In this document: in pieces, positions 16,307 through 24,905 of the stretch
Layout: each line of letters starts with the position of its first letter
How positions within the stretch are numbered: position 1 is the first letter of the stretch
NCBI GenBank assembly: GCA_910578665.1
Contig: CAJTQU010000011.1
Location: 1-63,638 of the forward strand
Direction: 5' to 3'
DNA length: 63,638 nt
Source of the DNA: an uncultured Muribaculaceae bacterium
Lineage (GTDB): Bacteria; Bacteroidota; Bacteroidia; Bacteroidales; Muribaculaceae
Program-made: the position numbers and the translations under genes
Notes under the pieces: model-generated
What the model saw: only the letters and a program-made list of their open reading frames with translations
What the model was told of the DNA's origin: nothing
The model's database searches: none

Positions 16307-16375
16307 ATGCAGGTATTACACCACATACGAATTATGTCAAGATACTGTGTAAAACAGGCGCGGCAATATAAAATA

Positions 16376-16402
16376 AAGGCCAGGTTCATACGCCCTGACC
16401 TT
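16376..16402 (-). terminator. Terminator of asparaginase gene
   Basis: AAGGCCAGG (16376-16384) pairs with CCTGACCTT (16394-16402), with one mismatch (A-C, or G-U in the minus-strand RNA). On the minus strand it is followed by TATTTTATA. It lies 35 bases after the ansA stop codon. Confidence 0.6.
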
Positions 16403-16436
16403 ACACATTATTTACCAAAATATCTTTCTAAATCCG

Positions 16437-17492
16437 TCATACGGCTGACATCTCGCCTCTAAGCGGCATGTTCAAGTATTCTTTTACCTTGTCTGGCGAA
16501 AGACCGCGCCCAAACAAATACATCAGCTTGGTTATAGCGGCCTCGCTCGTCATATCCCGACCGCTAACAACACCGACTTTGGCAAGATTAAGACCGGCCG
16601 CGTATAACTGTGGATGAACACATCCGTTGGGACACTGCGTGATATTCACAACCACTATGCCTCTCTCCACCGTCTGCCTCACAGCGTCCAGAAACCATTC
16701 GTCTGCAGGCGCGTTACCGGCTCCAAAAGATTTCATTACCACACCTTTCAAGCCCGGAGCGTTAAGAACATGCTCCACCACCTTACGGCTTATGCCGGGA
16801 AAAAGGTCAAGCATAACAAGATTGTCATCCATCTCGTACTGCACTTTGAGAGGCATATTGCGAGAATCATTACGCCACAACGATGCACGATTAAAATGTA
16901 TACCCAAGCCTATGCTTGCAAGTTCTGGATAATTATTACTTTTAAATGCATCAAAATTATCGGCACTACGTTTTATACAGCGGTTGCCGCGCCACAGATG
17001 ATGCTCAAACAATATAGCTACCTCGCGCACCATAGGACGTCCGCCGGCATCTGTTGCGGCAGCTATCTGCAGGGCCGTAATCAGATTTTCTTCACCATCT
17101 GTCCTCACCTCCCCTATCGGCAGCTGCGAGCCGGTTATGATCACAGGCTTGCGCAGATTTTCAAGCATGAAACTCAGGGCTGACGCGGTATAGGCCATCG
17201 TATCAGTGCCATGAAGCACGACAAAGCCGTCCACACTGTCATAATGACGCTCAATTACCTCTGCAATTTCCCCCCAATGCTTCGGATTCATCGATGACGA
17301 ATCTATCGGAGTCGCAAACTGCACATGCTCTATCTCATAGCCTAACATTTTAATCTTAGGGACGTTATCTATAAGATGATCGAAGTCAAACGGTTCAAGA
17401 GCATGGTTTACAGCATTCTCTATCATACCGATAGTGCCACCGGTATAGATAAGCAATATTCTGGGGATTTTGGTAGTCGCCATGGTAGACAC
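16437..17492 (-). CDS. ansA: Type I L-asparaginase
   Basis: This 351-residue enzyme hydrolyses asparagine to aspartate and ammonia. It has both threonine motifs: IYTGGTIGMIE near the N-terminus and VLHGTDTMAYTASALSFM. It also has ITGSQLPIGE and the type I C-terminal region with VVNITQCPNGCV. There is no signal peptide, so it is cytoplasmic. The ATG at 17483 (MATTKIPRILLIYTGG) is an equally good start. A -7 box (17534-17541) lies upstream. It is probably a single-gene unit, convergent with fcl. Confidence 0.93.
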   Translation of the reverse strand: MSTMATTKIPRILLIYTGGTIGMIENAVNHALEPFDFDHLIDNVPKIKMLGYEIEHVQFATPIDSSSMNPKHWGEIAEVIERHYDSVDGFVVLHGTDTMAYTASALSFMLENLRKPVIITGSQLPIGEVRTDGEENLITALQIAAATDAGGRPMVREVAILFEHHLWRGNRCIKRSADNFDAFKSNNYPELASIGLGIHFNRASLWRNDSRNMPLKVQYEMDDNLVMLDLFPGISRKVVEHVLNAPGLKGVVMKSFGAGNAPADEWFLDAVRQTVERGIVVVNITQCPNGCVHPQLYAAGLNLAKVGVVSGRDMTSEAAITKLMYLFGRGLSPDKVKEYLNMPLRGEMSAV

Positions 17493-17533
17493 AATCTTTA
17501 GTATGGTGAATAGACAGGTTCTTTACGGATGCA

Positions 17534-17541
17534 AAGTTAGC
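17534..17541 (-). promoter_or_regulatory. -7 box of ansA
   Basis: TAACTTTG on the minus strand matches the Bacteroidota -7 element, 41 bases upstream of the first possible ATG. Confidence 0.5.
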
Positions 17542-17920
17542 AAATGGGATTCAAATATCCTATCATTTTGACTAGAATTTTTCACTAATTTGGATTTACG
17601 GATGTAAATATTCTTACAATATGATATAATATAAAACAGAATAGAGGCTTTATTAGCTGATAATCATACATTTACACCAATGCCATAAAGCCAGTACTAG
17701 ACAATACCACGATAACAATAGCTAACACTGTATAAACCAATTGAATCAAGAACTACTATATCCTGTATCCGTTTCTTTTTGACACCAATCACTAAGACTA
17801 TGTCATTACAAAAAAGCCTGCACCGCAAATCGGACAGTATGGAAGCGAATCACAGTATCAGCGGATTAAAAAAATCCTTTCTGAGAACACCATATCTTGA
17901 AAAACTACGGCAAAAAATAA
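17542..17920. other. Gene-free stretch, 379 bases
   Basis: AT-rich DNA between the ansA promoter and the S9 peptidase terminator. The only structure I see is GGCTTTAT (17646-17653) and its complement (17685-17692), an 8-bp stem with a 31-base loop that might belong to a small RNA. A 70-codon plus-strand frame from 17779 runs into the peptidase 3' end and has no coding character. Confidence 0.3.
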
Positions 17921-17947
17921 CGTGGGTAGAACTTAAGTCTACCCACG
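17921..17947 (-). terminator. Terminator of S9 peptidase gene
   Basis: CGTGGGTAGA and its exact complement form a 10-bp stem with a 7-base loop. On the minus strand it is followed by TTATTTTTTG. It lies 23 bases past the peptidase stop codon. Confidence 0.8.
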
Positions 17948-17969
17948 CTACCATAATATTGCCGACTTA

Positions 17970-20837
17970 TTATTCAGGTTTAGGCCCGTAACGTAATTCC
18001 TGACCCTTGCGAGTCATGGGGATTCCCTCTTTCATCCAATACGGCATGGGGTCACCCTTAAGATAATGGTCAAAGAATTCCTGTAAGCGGTGTGTAATAT
18101 CCTTACGATTCTTACGCGCGCGTATATTATGTGCCTCGCCATTATACTGCAACATCCATACAGGTTTGCCAAGACGGCGGAGAGCCATAAAATACTCTAT
18201 ACCCTGGTACCAGGGCACAGCGCCGTCCTCGTCATTATGCATAATCAGCAACGGAGTATTTACCCTGTCGGCCTTAAACAAGGGGGAATTTGCAACATAT
18301 AATTCCGGCGCCTCCCACAAATTACGGCCGATACGGCTCTGACCGCACTCATACTGTGCCTGACGAGAATCACCTGTTCCCCAGCGTATGCCGCCGAATG
18401 CCGATGTCATGTTGCTGACAGGCGCTCCTGAGCCTGCACAGGCAAACATGTTTGTACGTGTGACAAGATATGCTGTCTGGTAGCCGCCCCAACTCTGGCC
18501 GTCAATACCGATTCTGTCTTTGTCTATAAAATCATATTTATCACAGAGATATTCTACACCGCTGCAAATACTGTTGTAAGCGCCCTCTCCCGGTATGCCG
18601 GGGGTATAATGAACATCCGGTACGAATACGACATATCCGCGACTTACGTAGAAAGGATAATTAACCCAGCTCCACGACGGCTCCATGACATAATGGCGAT
18701 ACAGTTCCTCGCTGTTTGTCTCATAGAACACTACAAGCATAGGATATTTCTTGTTCGGATCAAGATCTTCAGGCGTATAAAGCACACCTTCTGTCAATTT
18801 GCCGTCATAAGCATACCATTTGACGAGCTGCGCATCACCCCAGCTGTAATCTTTCATCTGAGGATTGGCGTCAGTCACACGTTTCGCGCCGGCAAAATTG
18901 CCACCCGTCGCAATCCACACATTGGGAGAAGTATTGAAATTGCTTTTGTTAAAAGCATACACGGGAGCTTTTGCCGCTTTACGAACCTGGGTAAACTTAT
19001 ACTTGTCAAGCACCTTGGTAGCAGGAACTGCAGGGGCACCGATTTTCAGTGTAGCTAGTCCGTTCTCCTTAGTTGTATAGTCAAACAAATCAAGTAAGAC
19101 ATCGTCACCCTTGGCAAAGAAACGCCATTCAGGATCGGTCTGTATGTATTTATAGCGGTAGTTACGTTTGCGACCTTCACCCTTGGTCAGGTTTACCGGA
19201 GCATTCTTCCCTGTAGGATCAAGACTCCAAATATCATGACGGTCATATACAAGTAGCGCGCCGTCATTCTCAGTCCAGCCCATAACGCCATAAGGATTAC
19301 GCGGCATAGGAATATCCTGGTCTTCGTCCCATAACGGCACTTCGATAGCCTCGCTTACACATACAGTCTGTTTTGTTGCTATATCATACACATAATACTG
19401 GCGGTCCTGGTACCAATACACATATTTCCCGGCAGGACTGATCGACGAGGTTTCAACCGGGGCAGTAGCCACTTTCCTGCGTTCGTTAGTCTTCAGACTG
19501 ACTATGTACAAATCTTCTGGTGCCGTATAATTCCACTGCTGCGATACGATATATGGTTCGGGATCTCGAACCAGCACCCATTCCCCGTCCCAACGGTCAG
19601 AATCCATGACACTCTGCAAATTGGATGTTGAAACAAGCACCTCTTTTTTCGTGTCAAGATCAATGACCAACGGCAATGTAGCTTTTTTCTCTTTGTCCAA
19701 AGCTGATTTCTCCTGGGGAGGTGTCAGCGGAGCGTCCCAACGCCAAATATCCAGCTGCGGTTGCTCGAAATCGACTATAGTCGTATCGTCAGGAGCCACA
19801 TAGCGTGCTACACCGGCTATAAGACGCTTTCCGTCATGAGAGAAAAACGGTTTGGTATACTGGTTGATAAATATAGAATCTCCCATGAGCGCAGCAAGAT
19901 GGCGGCGGGCCGAATCATATATCGAGTCACGTTTGCTCTCATCGGTGATGCGCGGAGGAACAATCGTGGGATGCGCATTTGCATTGATTGTAGGAATCAC
20001 ATATTGCTTTTCAGCTTTCGGAGCTTTTGTATCAAGCGATGCGACATACAGGTCACAACGGCGTGTACCTGTCTCTGTGCTGTCCATAGAAGCGGTAAAC
20101 GTCATTTTGTCACCGGCATAGCTGAATGCCGGCGTGCCAAAGAATTTCTGGTCCGACAGCAATTCAACCTCTGCCGTATCAGGCAGATTTAGCAGCAACA
20201 TCCGGCTTACAGCCAGTGAGTCGCTCTTATGAGGCATGGTCCATGCCGCCAGTCTGTTACCCTCGCGCGACACGGTATAATCCTTCACCCACTTCACCAC
20301 CTTACGGTCTCCCGTGGCAAGGCGCTGTATAATCAACGGCTTGCCAGCCTTTTTATCCTTAAGCGCTTTAGGCGATACCAGCGTAGTGTCACAAGAAGTC
20401 CAGGCCAGCCACTCGCCGCCATCCTTACCAAGTTTGTAAGACAGGACATCGGCATATTTCTGAACCTTGCCTGTACGCAGGTCAACGATAGCTATCGAAT
20501 CTTGCGGCATGTCAAAATCTTTCTTCTTGTCTGTCTTTGCCTTGCGCGTATCCGCATAGCAAGGCTTTATAAGAGCCACCGCCCAACGTGAATCAGCCGA
20601 AAACTGAGGCTTGTAGCCGCGCGGTATCAATGTCTGGCTGCCCGATTTCGTATTACGGAAATAAAGAGTGCCGTCACCCTCCTGTGGGTTTACAGCATAA
20701 GCAGCCCACACACCGTCATTGCTGAGCGAACTGATCTGCACGTTATTCCAGCTGTCAAAACTATCATGGTCCAGAGGCTTCTTAGCCAGACCGGACACTG
20801 TGGTAATCACAGCCAGCGATAATGCTAATTTTTTCAT
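17970..20837 (-). CDS. S9-family prolyl oligopeptidase-like serine peptidase
   Basis: This 955-residue exported peptidase has a short signal peptide (MKKLALSLAVITTVSGLA), a long beta-propeller-type region (residues about 30-640, with repeated WTSCD, YVYDIATK and WSLDPTGK strands) and a C-terminal alpha/beta hydrolase domain. The nucleophile is Ser782 in GQSWGGY, the acid is probably Asp871 in NDEDGAVPW and the base His903 in GEAHNIR. Such enzymes trim short, often proline-containing peptides in the periplasm and are numerous in Bacteroidales that use protein. It is longer than the usual roughly 700-800 residues because of the extended propeller region. It lies 38 bases after ribBA on the same strand and may be read from the same promoter. 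Confidence 0.92.
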   Translation of the reverse strand: MKKLALSLAVITTVSGLAKKPLDHDSFDSWNNVQISSLSNDGVWAAYAVNPQEGDGTLYFRNTKSGSQTLIPRGYKPQFSADSRWAVALIKPCYADTRKAKTDKKKDFDMPQDSIAIVDLRTGKVQKYADVLSYKLGKDGGEWLAWTSCDTTLVSPKALKDKKAGKPLIIQRLATGDRKVVKWVKDYTVSREGNRLAAWTMPHKSDSLAVSRMLLLNLPDTAEVELLSDQKFFGTPAFSYAGDKMTFTASMDSTETGTRRCDLYVASLDTKAPKAEKQYVIPTINANAHPTIVPPRITDESKRDSIYDSARRHLAALMGDSIFINQYTKPFFSHDGKRLIAGVARYVAPDDTTIVDFEQPQLDIWRWDAPLTPPQEKSALDKEKKATLPLVIDLDTKKEVLVSTSNLQSVMDSDRWDGEWVLVRDPEPYIVSQQWNYTAPEDLYIVSLKTNERRKVATAPVETSSISPAGKYVYWYQDRQYYVYDIATKQTVCVSEAIEVPLWDEDQDIPMPRNPYGVMGWTENDGALLVYDRHDIWSLDPTGKNAPVNLTKGEGRKRNYRYKYIQTDPEWRFFAKGDDVLLDLFDYTTKENGLATLKIGAPAVPATKVLDKYKFTQVRKAAKAPVYAFNKSNFNTSPNVWIATGGNFAGAKRVTDANPQMKDYSWGDAQLVKWYAYDGKLTEGVLYTPEDLDPNKKYPMLVVFYETNSEELYRHYVMEPSWSWVNYPFYVSRGYVVFVPDVHYTPGIPGEGAYNSICSGVEYLCDKYDFIDKDRIGIDGQSWGGYQTAYLVTRTNMFACAGSGAPVSNMTSAFGGIRWGTGDSRQAQYECGQSRIGRNLWEAPELYVANSPLFKADRVNTPLLIMHNDEDGAVPWYQGIEYFMALRRLGKPVWMLQYNGEAHNIRARKNRKDITHRLQEFFDHYLKGDPMPYWMKEGIPMTRKGQELRYGPKPE

Positions 20838-20875
20838 AAAAGGTTAGATTCTCGGTTAATATCTAAAAAAGCGAA

Positions 20876-22093
20876 TTAGTCTACATTGTCGAGCACATGT
20901 CCCATACGGGCTTTCTTTGTATGCATATAAAAGCGATTGTACTCGTTAGGCTCTATCTCTATAGGCACACGCTCCACTATGCGCAGTCCGTAACCCTCCA
21001 GACCTATACGTTTCATCGGATTGTTACTCATCAGACGCATGTCGCGTATACCCAGCGATCGCAATATATTGGCACCCACTCCGTAATCGCGTTCATCTGC
21101 CTTATGTCCCAGATGCAGGTTGGCATCTACTGTGTCCATACCCTCTTCCTGCAGCTTATATGCCTTTATCTTATCCATCAGCCCTATGCCGCGGCCCTCC
21201 TGGTTCAGATAAATGACAGCTCCGCGTCCTTCCTCCTCTATGAGCTTCATGGCTCTGTGCAGCTGGTCGCCACACTCGCAACGCTGCGAGGCAAAAATAT
21301 CACCCGTGGCGCATGAGGAGTGCACACGCACCAGCACAGGCTCCGGCGTAGATATATCACCCTTTATAAGGGCCACATGCTCCAGTCCGTTAGACTTCTG
21401 GCGGAAAGGGATGAGACGGAAATGTCCGTACGCAGTCGGCAGATCAACCTCCTCGCCTCTTTCCACAAGGCTTTCACGCTCTGTGCGATAAGCTATGAGA
21501 TCGGCTATAGAGACAAGCTTCATACCCCATTCGTCAGCCCTCTGCCTCAGTTCGGGCAGACGCGCCATAGAACCGTCATCACTCATTATTTCCATAAGCG
21601 CGGCGCAGGGCTGCAGACCGGCAAGACGAGCCAGATCGACAGATGCCTCGGTATGGCCGGCACGCACCAATACGCCTTTATCCTGCGCATACAACGGGTT
21701 AATATGGCCCGGACGCCCGAAATCCTCCGGCCGTGACTCCGGATCAGCCAATGCCCTGATAGTGGCACAACGGTCCTGTATGGACACACCGGTGGAACAA
21801 CCCTCCAGTTTGTCCACAGTGACTGTAAACGGTGTCCCAAGCATCGAAGTATTATCCTGCACCTGGCGAGGCAGCTGCAGCTCGGCGGCACGGCTCATGG
21901 TCAGAGGCACACACAGAACACCGCGCGCGTTCTTTAGCATGAAATTGACCTGTTCGGGAGTGATCTTCTCTGCTGCGACTATGATATCACCCTCGTTCTC
22001 ACGGTCTTCGTCATCAACGACTATAAGCATCTTGCCGGCCTTGAAATCGGCTATTGCCTCCTCTATGGAGTCAAGTTTTATTTTATTTTCCAT
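20876..22093 (-). CDS. ribBA: Bifunctional DHBP synthase / GTP cyclohydrolase II
   Basis: This 405-residue riboflavin-pathway enzyme makes 3,4-dihydroxy-2-butanone 4-phosphate (N-terminal half, with DDEDRENEGD and the RAGHTEASVDLARL motif) and opens GTP to the pyrimidine precursor (C-terminal half from about residue 205, with zinc-binding Cys in SSCATGDIFASQRCECG and NQEGRGIGL). I chose ATG 22093; the frame opens two codons earlier at a TTG, which is less likely. There is a good promoter upstream (22161-22192) and a leader of about 60 bases. I looked for an FMN riboswitch there and the leader is too short and lacks its core. Confidence 0.96.
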   Translation of the reverse strand: MENKIKLDSIEEAIADFKAGKMLIVVDDEDRENEGDIIVAAEKITPEQVNFMLKNARGVLCVPLTMSRAAELQLPRQVQDNTSMLGTPFTVTVDKLEGCSTGVSIQDRCATIRALADPESRPEDFGRPGHINPLYAQDKGVLVRAGHTEASVDLARLAGLQPCAALMEIMSDDGSMARLPELRQRADEWGMKLVSIADLIAYRTERESLVERGEEVDLPTAYGHFRLIPFRQKSNGLEHVALIKGDISTPEPVLVRVHSSCATGDIFASQRCECGDQLHRAMKLIEEEGRGAVIYLNQEGRGIGLMDKIKAYKLQEEGMDTVDANLHLGHKADERDYGVGANILRSLGIRDMRLMSNNPMKRIGLEGYGLRIVERVPIEIEPNEYNRFYMHTKKARMGHVLDNVD

Positions 22094-22160
22094 TACCAAA
22101 ATGTGACAGGTATCAATTAGTTACTCAGAGTGGAATACTCTTATATCTGTATATCTGGTG

Positions 22161-22192
22161 CAAATTTACTCATTCGCCGTGACTTGGCAAAA
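22161..22192 (-). promoter_or_regulatory. Promoter of ribBA
   Basis: On the minus strand TTTTG (22192-22188), 19 bases, then TAAATTTG (22168-22161) match the Bacteroidota -33/-7 promoter closely. Confidence 0.7.
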
Positions 22193-22218
22193 TAGACCCA
22201 TTCATTTTTTATCCATAC

Positions 22219-23190
22219 TCAGTTAAGCAGTCTCTTAAGCATATATTTCAAAGGATTGCGTTGCACATGCTGCACCTCGTGCTCCACCAGATCTGCCGCC
22301 GACACACCAGGAATAAGGCGCTGCCATACCGGATCGCGCAATTCCTCTTCCAAAGTCATCTCTACGGCCTGGCGCGTAAAGCCAAGTTCAGTCATCAGCG
22401 AGCGCACATAATAATGCAGAAGCATCACTAGTTCTTCCTCGATATATTGCTGGTTCTGCCCCAGCATTCGCTTTACCAGGTAGACATGTTTATAGTCCTT
22501 GATAGCCGAAAACTTATATGTGGCCGTAGTAGCCCCGCCCCAACGGTAATTATACCCCACATAGTCAACAAATGCCATAGAACGTATCTCTCGCAGATAC
22601 TGTATATTGAAAATCTGGTCTTCGCCCCAGAACTGCGAAAACTCTATCGGATCAATCTGCCGGAGAATATCGGCCTTATATAATTTTGCCCAGCAAGGTG
22701 CCTGTATAAAACTGTCCATACCTATATATGACGCAAGCGAACGAAAATCATCGCCATCTATCTTGCGGCCTGCCAAGTTTTTGTCAAAACACTCCTTATA
22801 ACGCACAGAAATCCCTTTCATACGGCGGCACATACGCGCCTGCACCATATCGGTGTCCAGCGTTTCGAGAGACACATACATCTGTCTCAAAACATCTGGA
22901 TTAAGCCAGTCGTCAGCATCGACAAAAGCTATATAGCGGCCGGCACACTGGGTGATACCCTCATAGCGTGTCTTATACAGTCCCAGATTCTTGACATTGC
23001 GAAACACTCGGCATCTCGAATCTAGTGCCGCATACTTCTCGGCAATCTCAAAACTGTCGTCACAGCTCTCGTCATCCATTATTATGACCTCTATGTCCCT
23101 CAGGGTCTGTGTCAGCACGGAGTCGAGACACTTACGCAGGTAATGCCTCTTGTTATATACAGGAATAATAATTGAAACCAGTGTATCCAT
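22219..23190 (-). CDS. Family 2 glycosyltransferase
   Basis: This 323-residue GT-A fold enzyme begins VSIIIPVYNKRHYLRKCLDSVL, has IMDDESCDDS and the metal/nucleotide-sugar DxD motif in FVDADDWLN (near residue 92), and then a variable acceptor half. It has no membrane segment and may associate with the membrane face through basic residues at the end (LKYMLKRLL). I chose ATG 23190 because the 18 codons before it do not fit the family. The donor and acceptor are unknown; the nearby GDP-fucose genes are not in the same operon. Likely role: a step in lipopolysaccharide or capsule assembly. Confidence 0.9.
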   Translation of the reverse strand: MDTLVSIIIPVYNKRHYLRKCLDSVLTQTLRDIEVIIMDDESCDDSFEIAEKYAALDSRCRVFRNVKNLGLYKTRYEGITQCAGRYIAFVDADDWLNPDVLRQMYVSLETLDTDMVQARMCRRMKGISVRYKECFDKNLAGRKIDGDDFRSLASYIGMDSFIQAPCWAKLYKADILRQIDPIEFSQFWGEDQIFNIQYLREIRSMAFVDYVGYNYRWGGATTATYKFSAIKDYKHVYLVKRMLGQNQQYIEEELVMLLHYYVRSLMTELGFTRQAVEMTLEEELRDPVWQRLIPGVSAADLVEHEVQHVQRNPLKYMLKRLLN

Positions 23191-23372
23191 TCTGTCGCAC
23201 GAATTGTTCAGCGTAAAATTATAAAATTTCGCGCTAAAAACCAAACAGATATCCTAATTTGACAAAAACACCATTCCGTAGATCTCTTTGAAACAGTAAG
23301 ACCATCACAGCCTCAGCAACACTTTATGCCAATGTCTAACATATAGAATAACATTAAACCATTTTTTTTTGC

Positions 23373-23380
23373 TAAATTTG
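23373..23380 (+). promoter_or_regulatory. -7 box of lgt
   Basis: TAAATTTG lies 24 bases before the lgt ATG and matches the -7 element. No clear -33 TTG at the usual distance. Confidence 0.45.
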
Positions 23381-23404
23381 CGTCCAAATATAACCTTTAC
23401 ATTT

Positions 23405-24244
23405 ATGACACCTCTGTTTATATCATGGAATGTCGATCCGATATTGTTAAATCTCGGACCGCTGGCCATACGCTGGTACGGATTAATGTTCGCCATAGGA
23501 TTCCTTGCAGGATATATGATAGTGGCACGTATGTTCCGGCACGAAGGCGCGCCGGAAAAATGGCTTGGCACGCTGCTGATGTATCTGGTCATTTGCACTG
23601 TTGTGGGCGCAAGGCTCGGCCATGTATTTTTCTATGACTGGGAATATTACAGTACCCACACCTCCGAAATATTCAAAATATGGGAGGGAGGACTGGCCAG
23701 CCACGGTGGTGCCATAGCAAATTTCATCGGTCTCTGTATGTTCTCCTGGTGCGTGGCTAAAAAAAATCCGTCATGGACCATTGACAAAATAGTGGCACCC
23801 GTAGCCCTCACCGCAGGACTTATCCGCCTGGGCAACCTGTTCAACAGCGAGATATACGGCGTACCTACCGATATGCCCTGGGGATTTATATTCGTACGGG
23901 ACGGTCAGACATTGCCGGCCCATCCCACCCAGATTTATGAGGCATTATGCTATTTCGCCCTGTTCGGACTATTGATGTGGATGTATTGGCGCCGCAACGC
24001 TGAAGAACGCCCCTGGTTAATGACCGGAATTTTCTTTATCTGGACATTCGGCACACGCTTCTTTATAGAATATCTTAAAAATCCTCAGGAATTATGGGAA
24101 GCTGAGATGTCGCTCAATATGGGGCAGCAGCTCTCAATTCCATTCATCGCAGCGGGAATAGCTATGACCGTATACGCATATATACGTCCGCGCCAACACT
24201 GGACATTCCCAGGCAGATTTGCCGATGAACCTGTAAAAAAATAA
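23405..24244 (+). CDS. lgt: Prolipoprotein diacylglyceryl transferase
   Basis: This 279-residue inner-membrane enzyme adds diacylglycerol to the lipobox Cys of lipoproteins, the first step of their maturation. It has several membrane helices, GPLAIRWYGLMFAIGFLAGY near the N-terminus, GARLGHVFFYDW, ASHGGAIANFIG (family HGG signature), RLGNLFNSEIYG and HPTQIYEALCYF, in the order usual for Lgt. I chose ATG 23405 because the upstream 12 codons overlap the -7 box. The window encodes several lipoproteins it would act on (34634, 37258, 57439). A strong terminator follows. Confidence 0.95.
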   Translation: MTPLFISWNVDPILLNLGPLAIRWYGLMFAIGFLAGYMIVARMFRHEGAPEKWLGTLLMYLVICTVVGARLGHVFFYDWEYYSTHTSEIFKIWEGGLASHGGAIANFIGLCMFSWCVAKKNPSWTIDKIVAPVALTAGLIRLGNLFNSEIYGVPTDMPWGFIFVRDGQTLPAHPTQIYEALCYFALFGLLMWMYWRRNAEERPWLMTGIFFIWTFGTRFFIEYLKNPQELWEAEMSLNMGQQLSIPFIAAGIAMTVYAYIRPRQHWTFPGRFADEPVKK

Positions 24245-24269
24245 ATGGCTCGCTGACATTATAAATAAC

Positions 24270-24306
24270 CGTGGCAGAGAATCCGGATTCTCTGCCACGA
24301 GTTTTT
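24270..24306 (+). terminator. Terminator of lgt
   Basis: A perfect 15-bp palindrome (24270-24284 with 24285-24299) followed by AGTTTTTT. Confidence 0.8.
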
Positions 24307-24386
24307 TAAACATATCAAAGCATAAGAGATTTAACTTTAAGCCGATTGTTCTGTCTAAGAAATAAAGTTCTAAAACAATTATCTAT

Positions 24387-24821
24387 ATGAAAAAACTATT
24401 TGCAATATTACTATGCAGCTTATTGTTTGCAACCACTCCGTGCATAGCCGGGCCACACCGACACGGGCACCACAAAAAACAGGAACAAACACACAAACAT
24501 CGCCATCCGCACTATGCCATAGGTAAGAATGTCGTAAAATTCAACGGAAGAATTATCAAGGGAGCATCAGCCAGCAGTTTTAAAATACTACGTGACGGTT
24601 ATGCGAAAGATGCATGGGATGTATATTTTGAAGGAAAAATTATAAAAGATGCCTCGGTAGGCAGTTTCAAAACACTACGTGACGGCTATGCAAAAGACGC
24701 ATGGCATGTATACTTTCACGGCCGACAGATCAAGGGAGCGAATCCTCATACCTTTAAATGCAAAAAGCACGGATATGCCGAAGATAAACGGCATACATAT
24801 TACCTCGGCAGAAGACTATAA
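24387..24821 (+). CDS. Secreted His-rich DKNYY-type repeat protein
   Basis: This 144-residue protein has a signal peptide (MKKLFAILLCSLLFATTPCIA), a His/Lys-rich segment (HRHGHHKK, HKHRHPHYA) and three tandem repeats of about 30 residues. Each carries a pattern like (V/I)YF.G+.IKGA....FK.L+DGYAKDAW. This resembles DKNYY repeats (PF13644-type), which are beta-rich and of unknown job. The His-rich linker may bind metal, which is inference. Repeats two and three keep DGYAKDAW or its variant HGYAEDKR, so they arose by duplication. It has its own terminator and no obvious operon partners. Confidence 0.7.
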   Translation: MKKLFAILLCSLLFATTPCIAGPHRHGHHKKQEQTHKHRHPHYAIGKNVVKFNGRIIKGASASSFKILRDGYAKDAWDVYFEGKIIKDASVGSFKTLRDGYAKDAWHVYFHGRQIKGANPHTFKCKKHGYAEDKRHTYYLGRRL

Positions 24822-24844
24822 TTATACAATATGAATAAAAACAG

Positions 24845-24886
24845 CAATGGCCGGAACCGATTAATTGGTTCCGGCCATTGTTTTTT
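24845..24886. terminator. Bidirectional terminator between repeat protein and ackA
   Basis: A 14-bp perfect stem (24845-24858 with 24867-24880, 8-base loop) followed by TTTTTT on the plus strand. On the minus strand GCTGTTTTTA follows, so it can also end the pta-ackA transcript. Confidence 0.8.
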
Positions 24887-24905
24887 ATTGTAAATATACG
24901 CAAGC

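Noticed and set aside
17779..17991. 70-codon plus-strand frame
   Set aside because: It runs through the peptidase terminator into its 3' end and has no coding character.
22094..22218. FMN riboswitch before ribBA
   Set aside because: The leader after the promoter is only about 60 bases and lacks the conserved core of the RFN element.
24540..24800. Tandem repeat as CRISPR-like array
   Set aside because: The repeats are in-frame protein repeats within one gene, not spaced by unique spacers.
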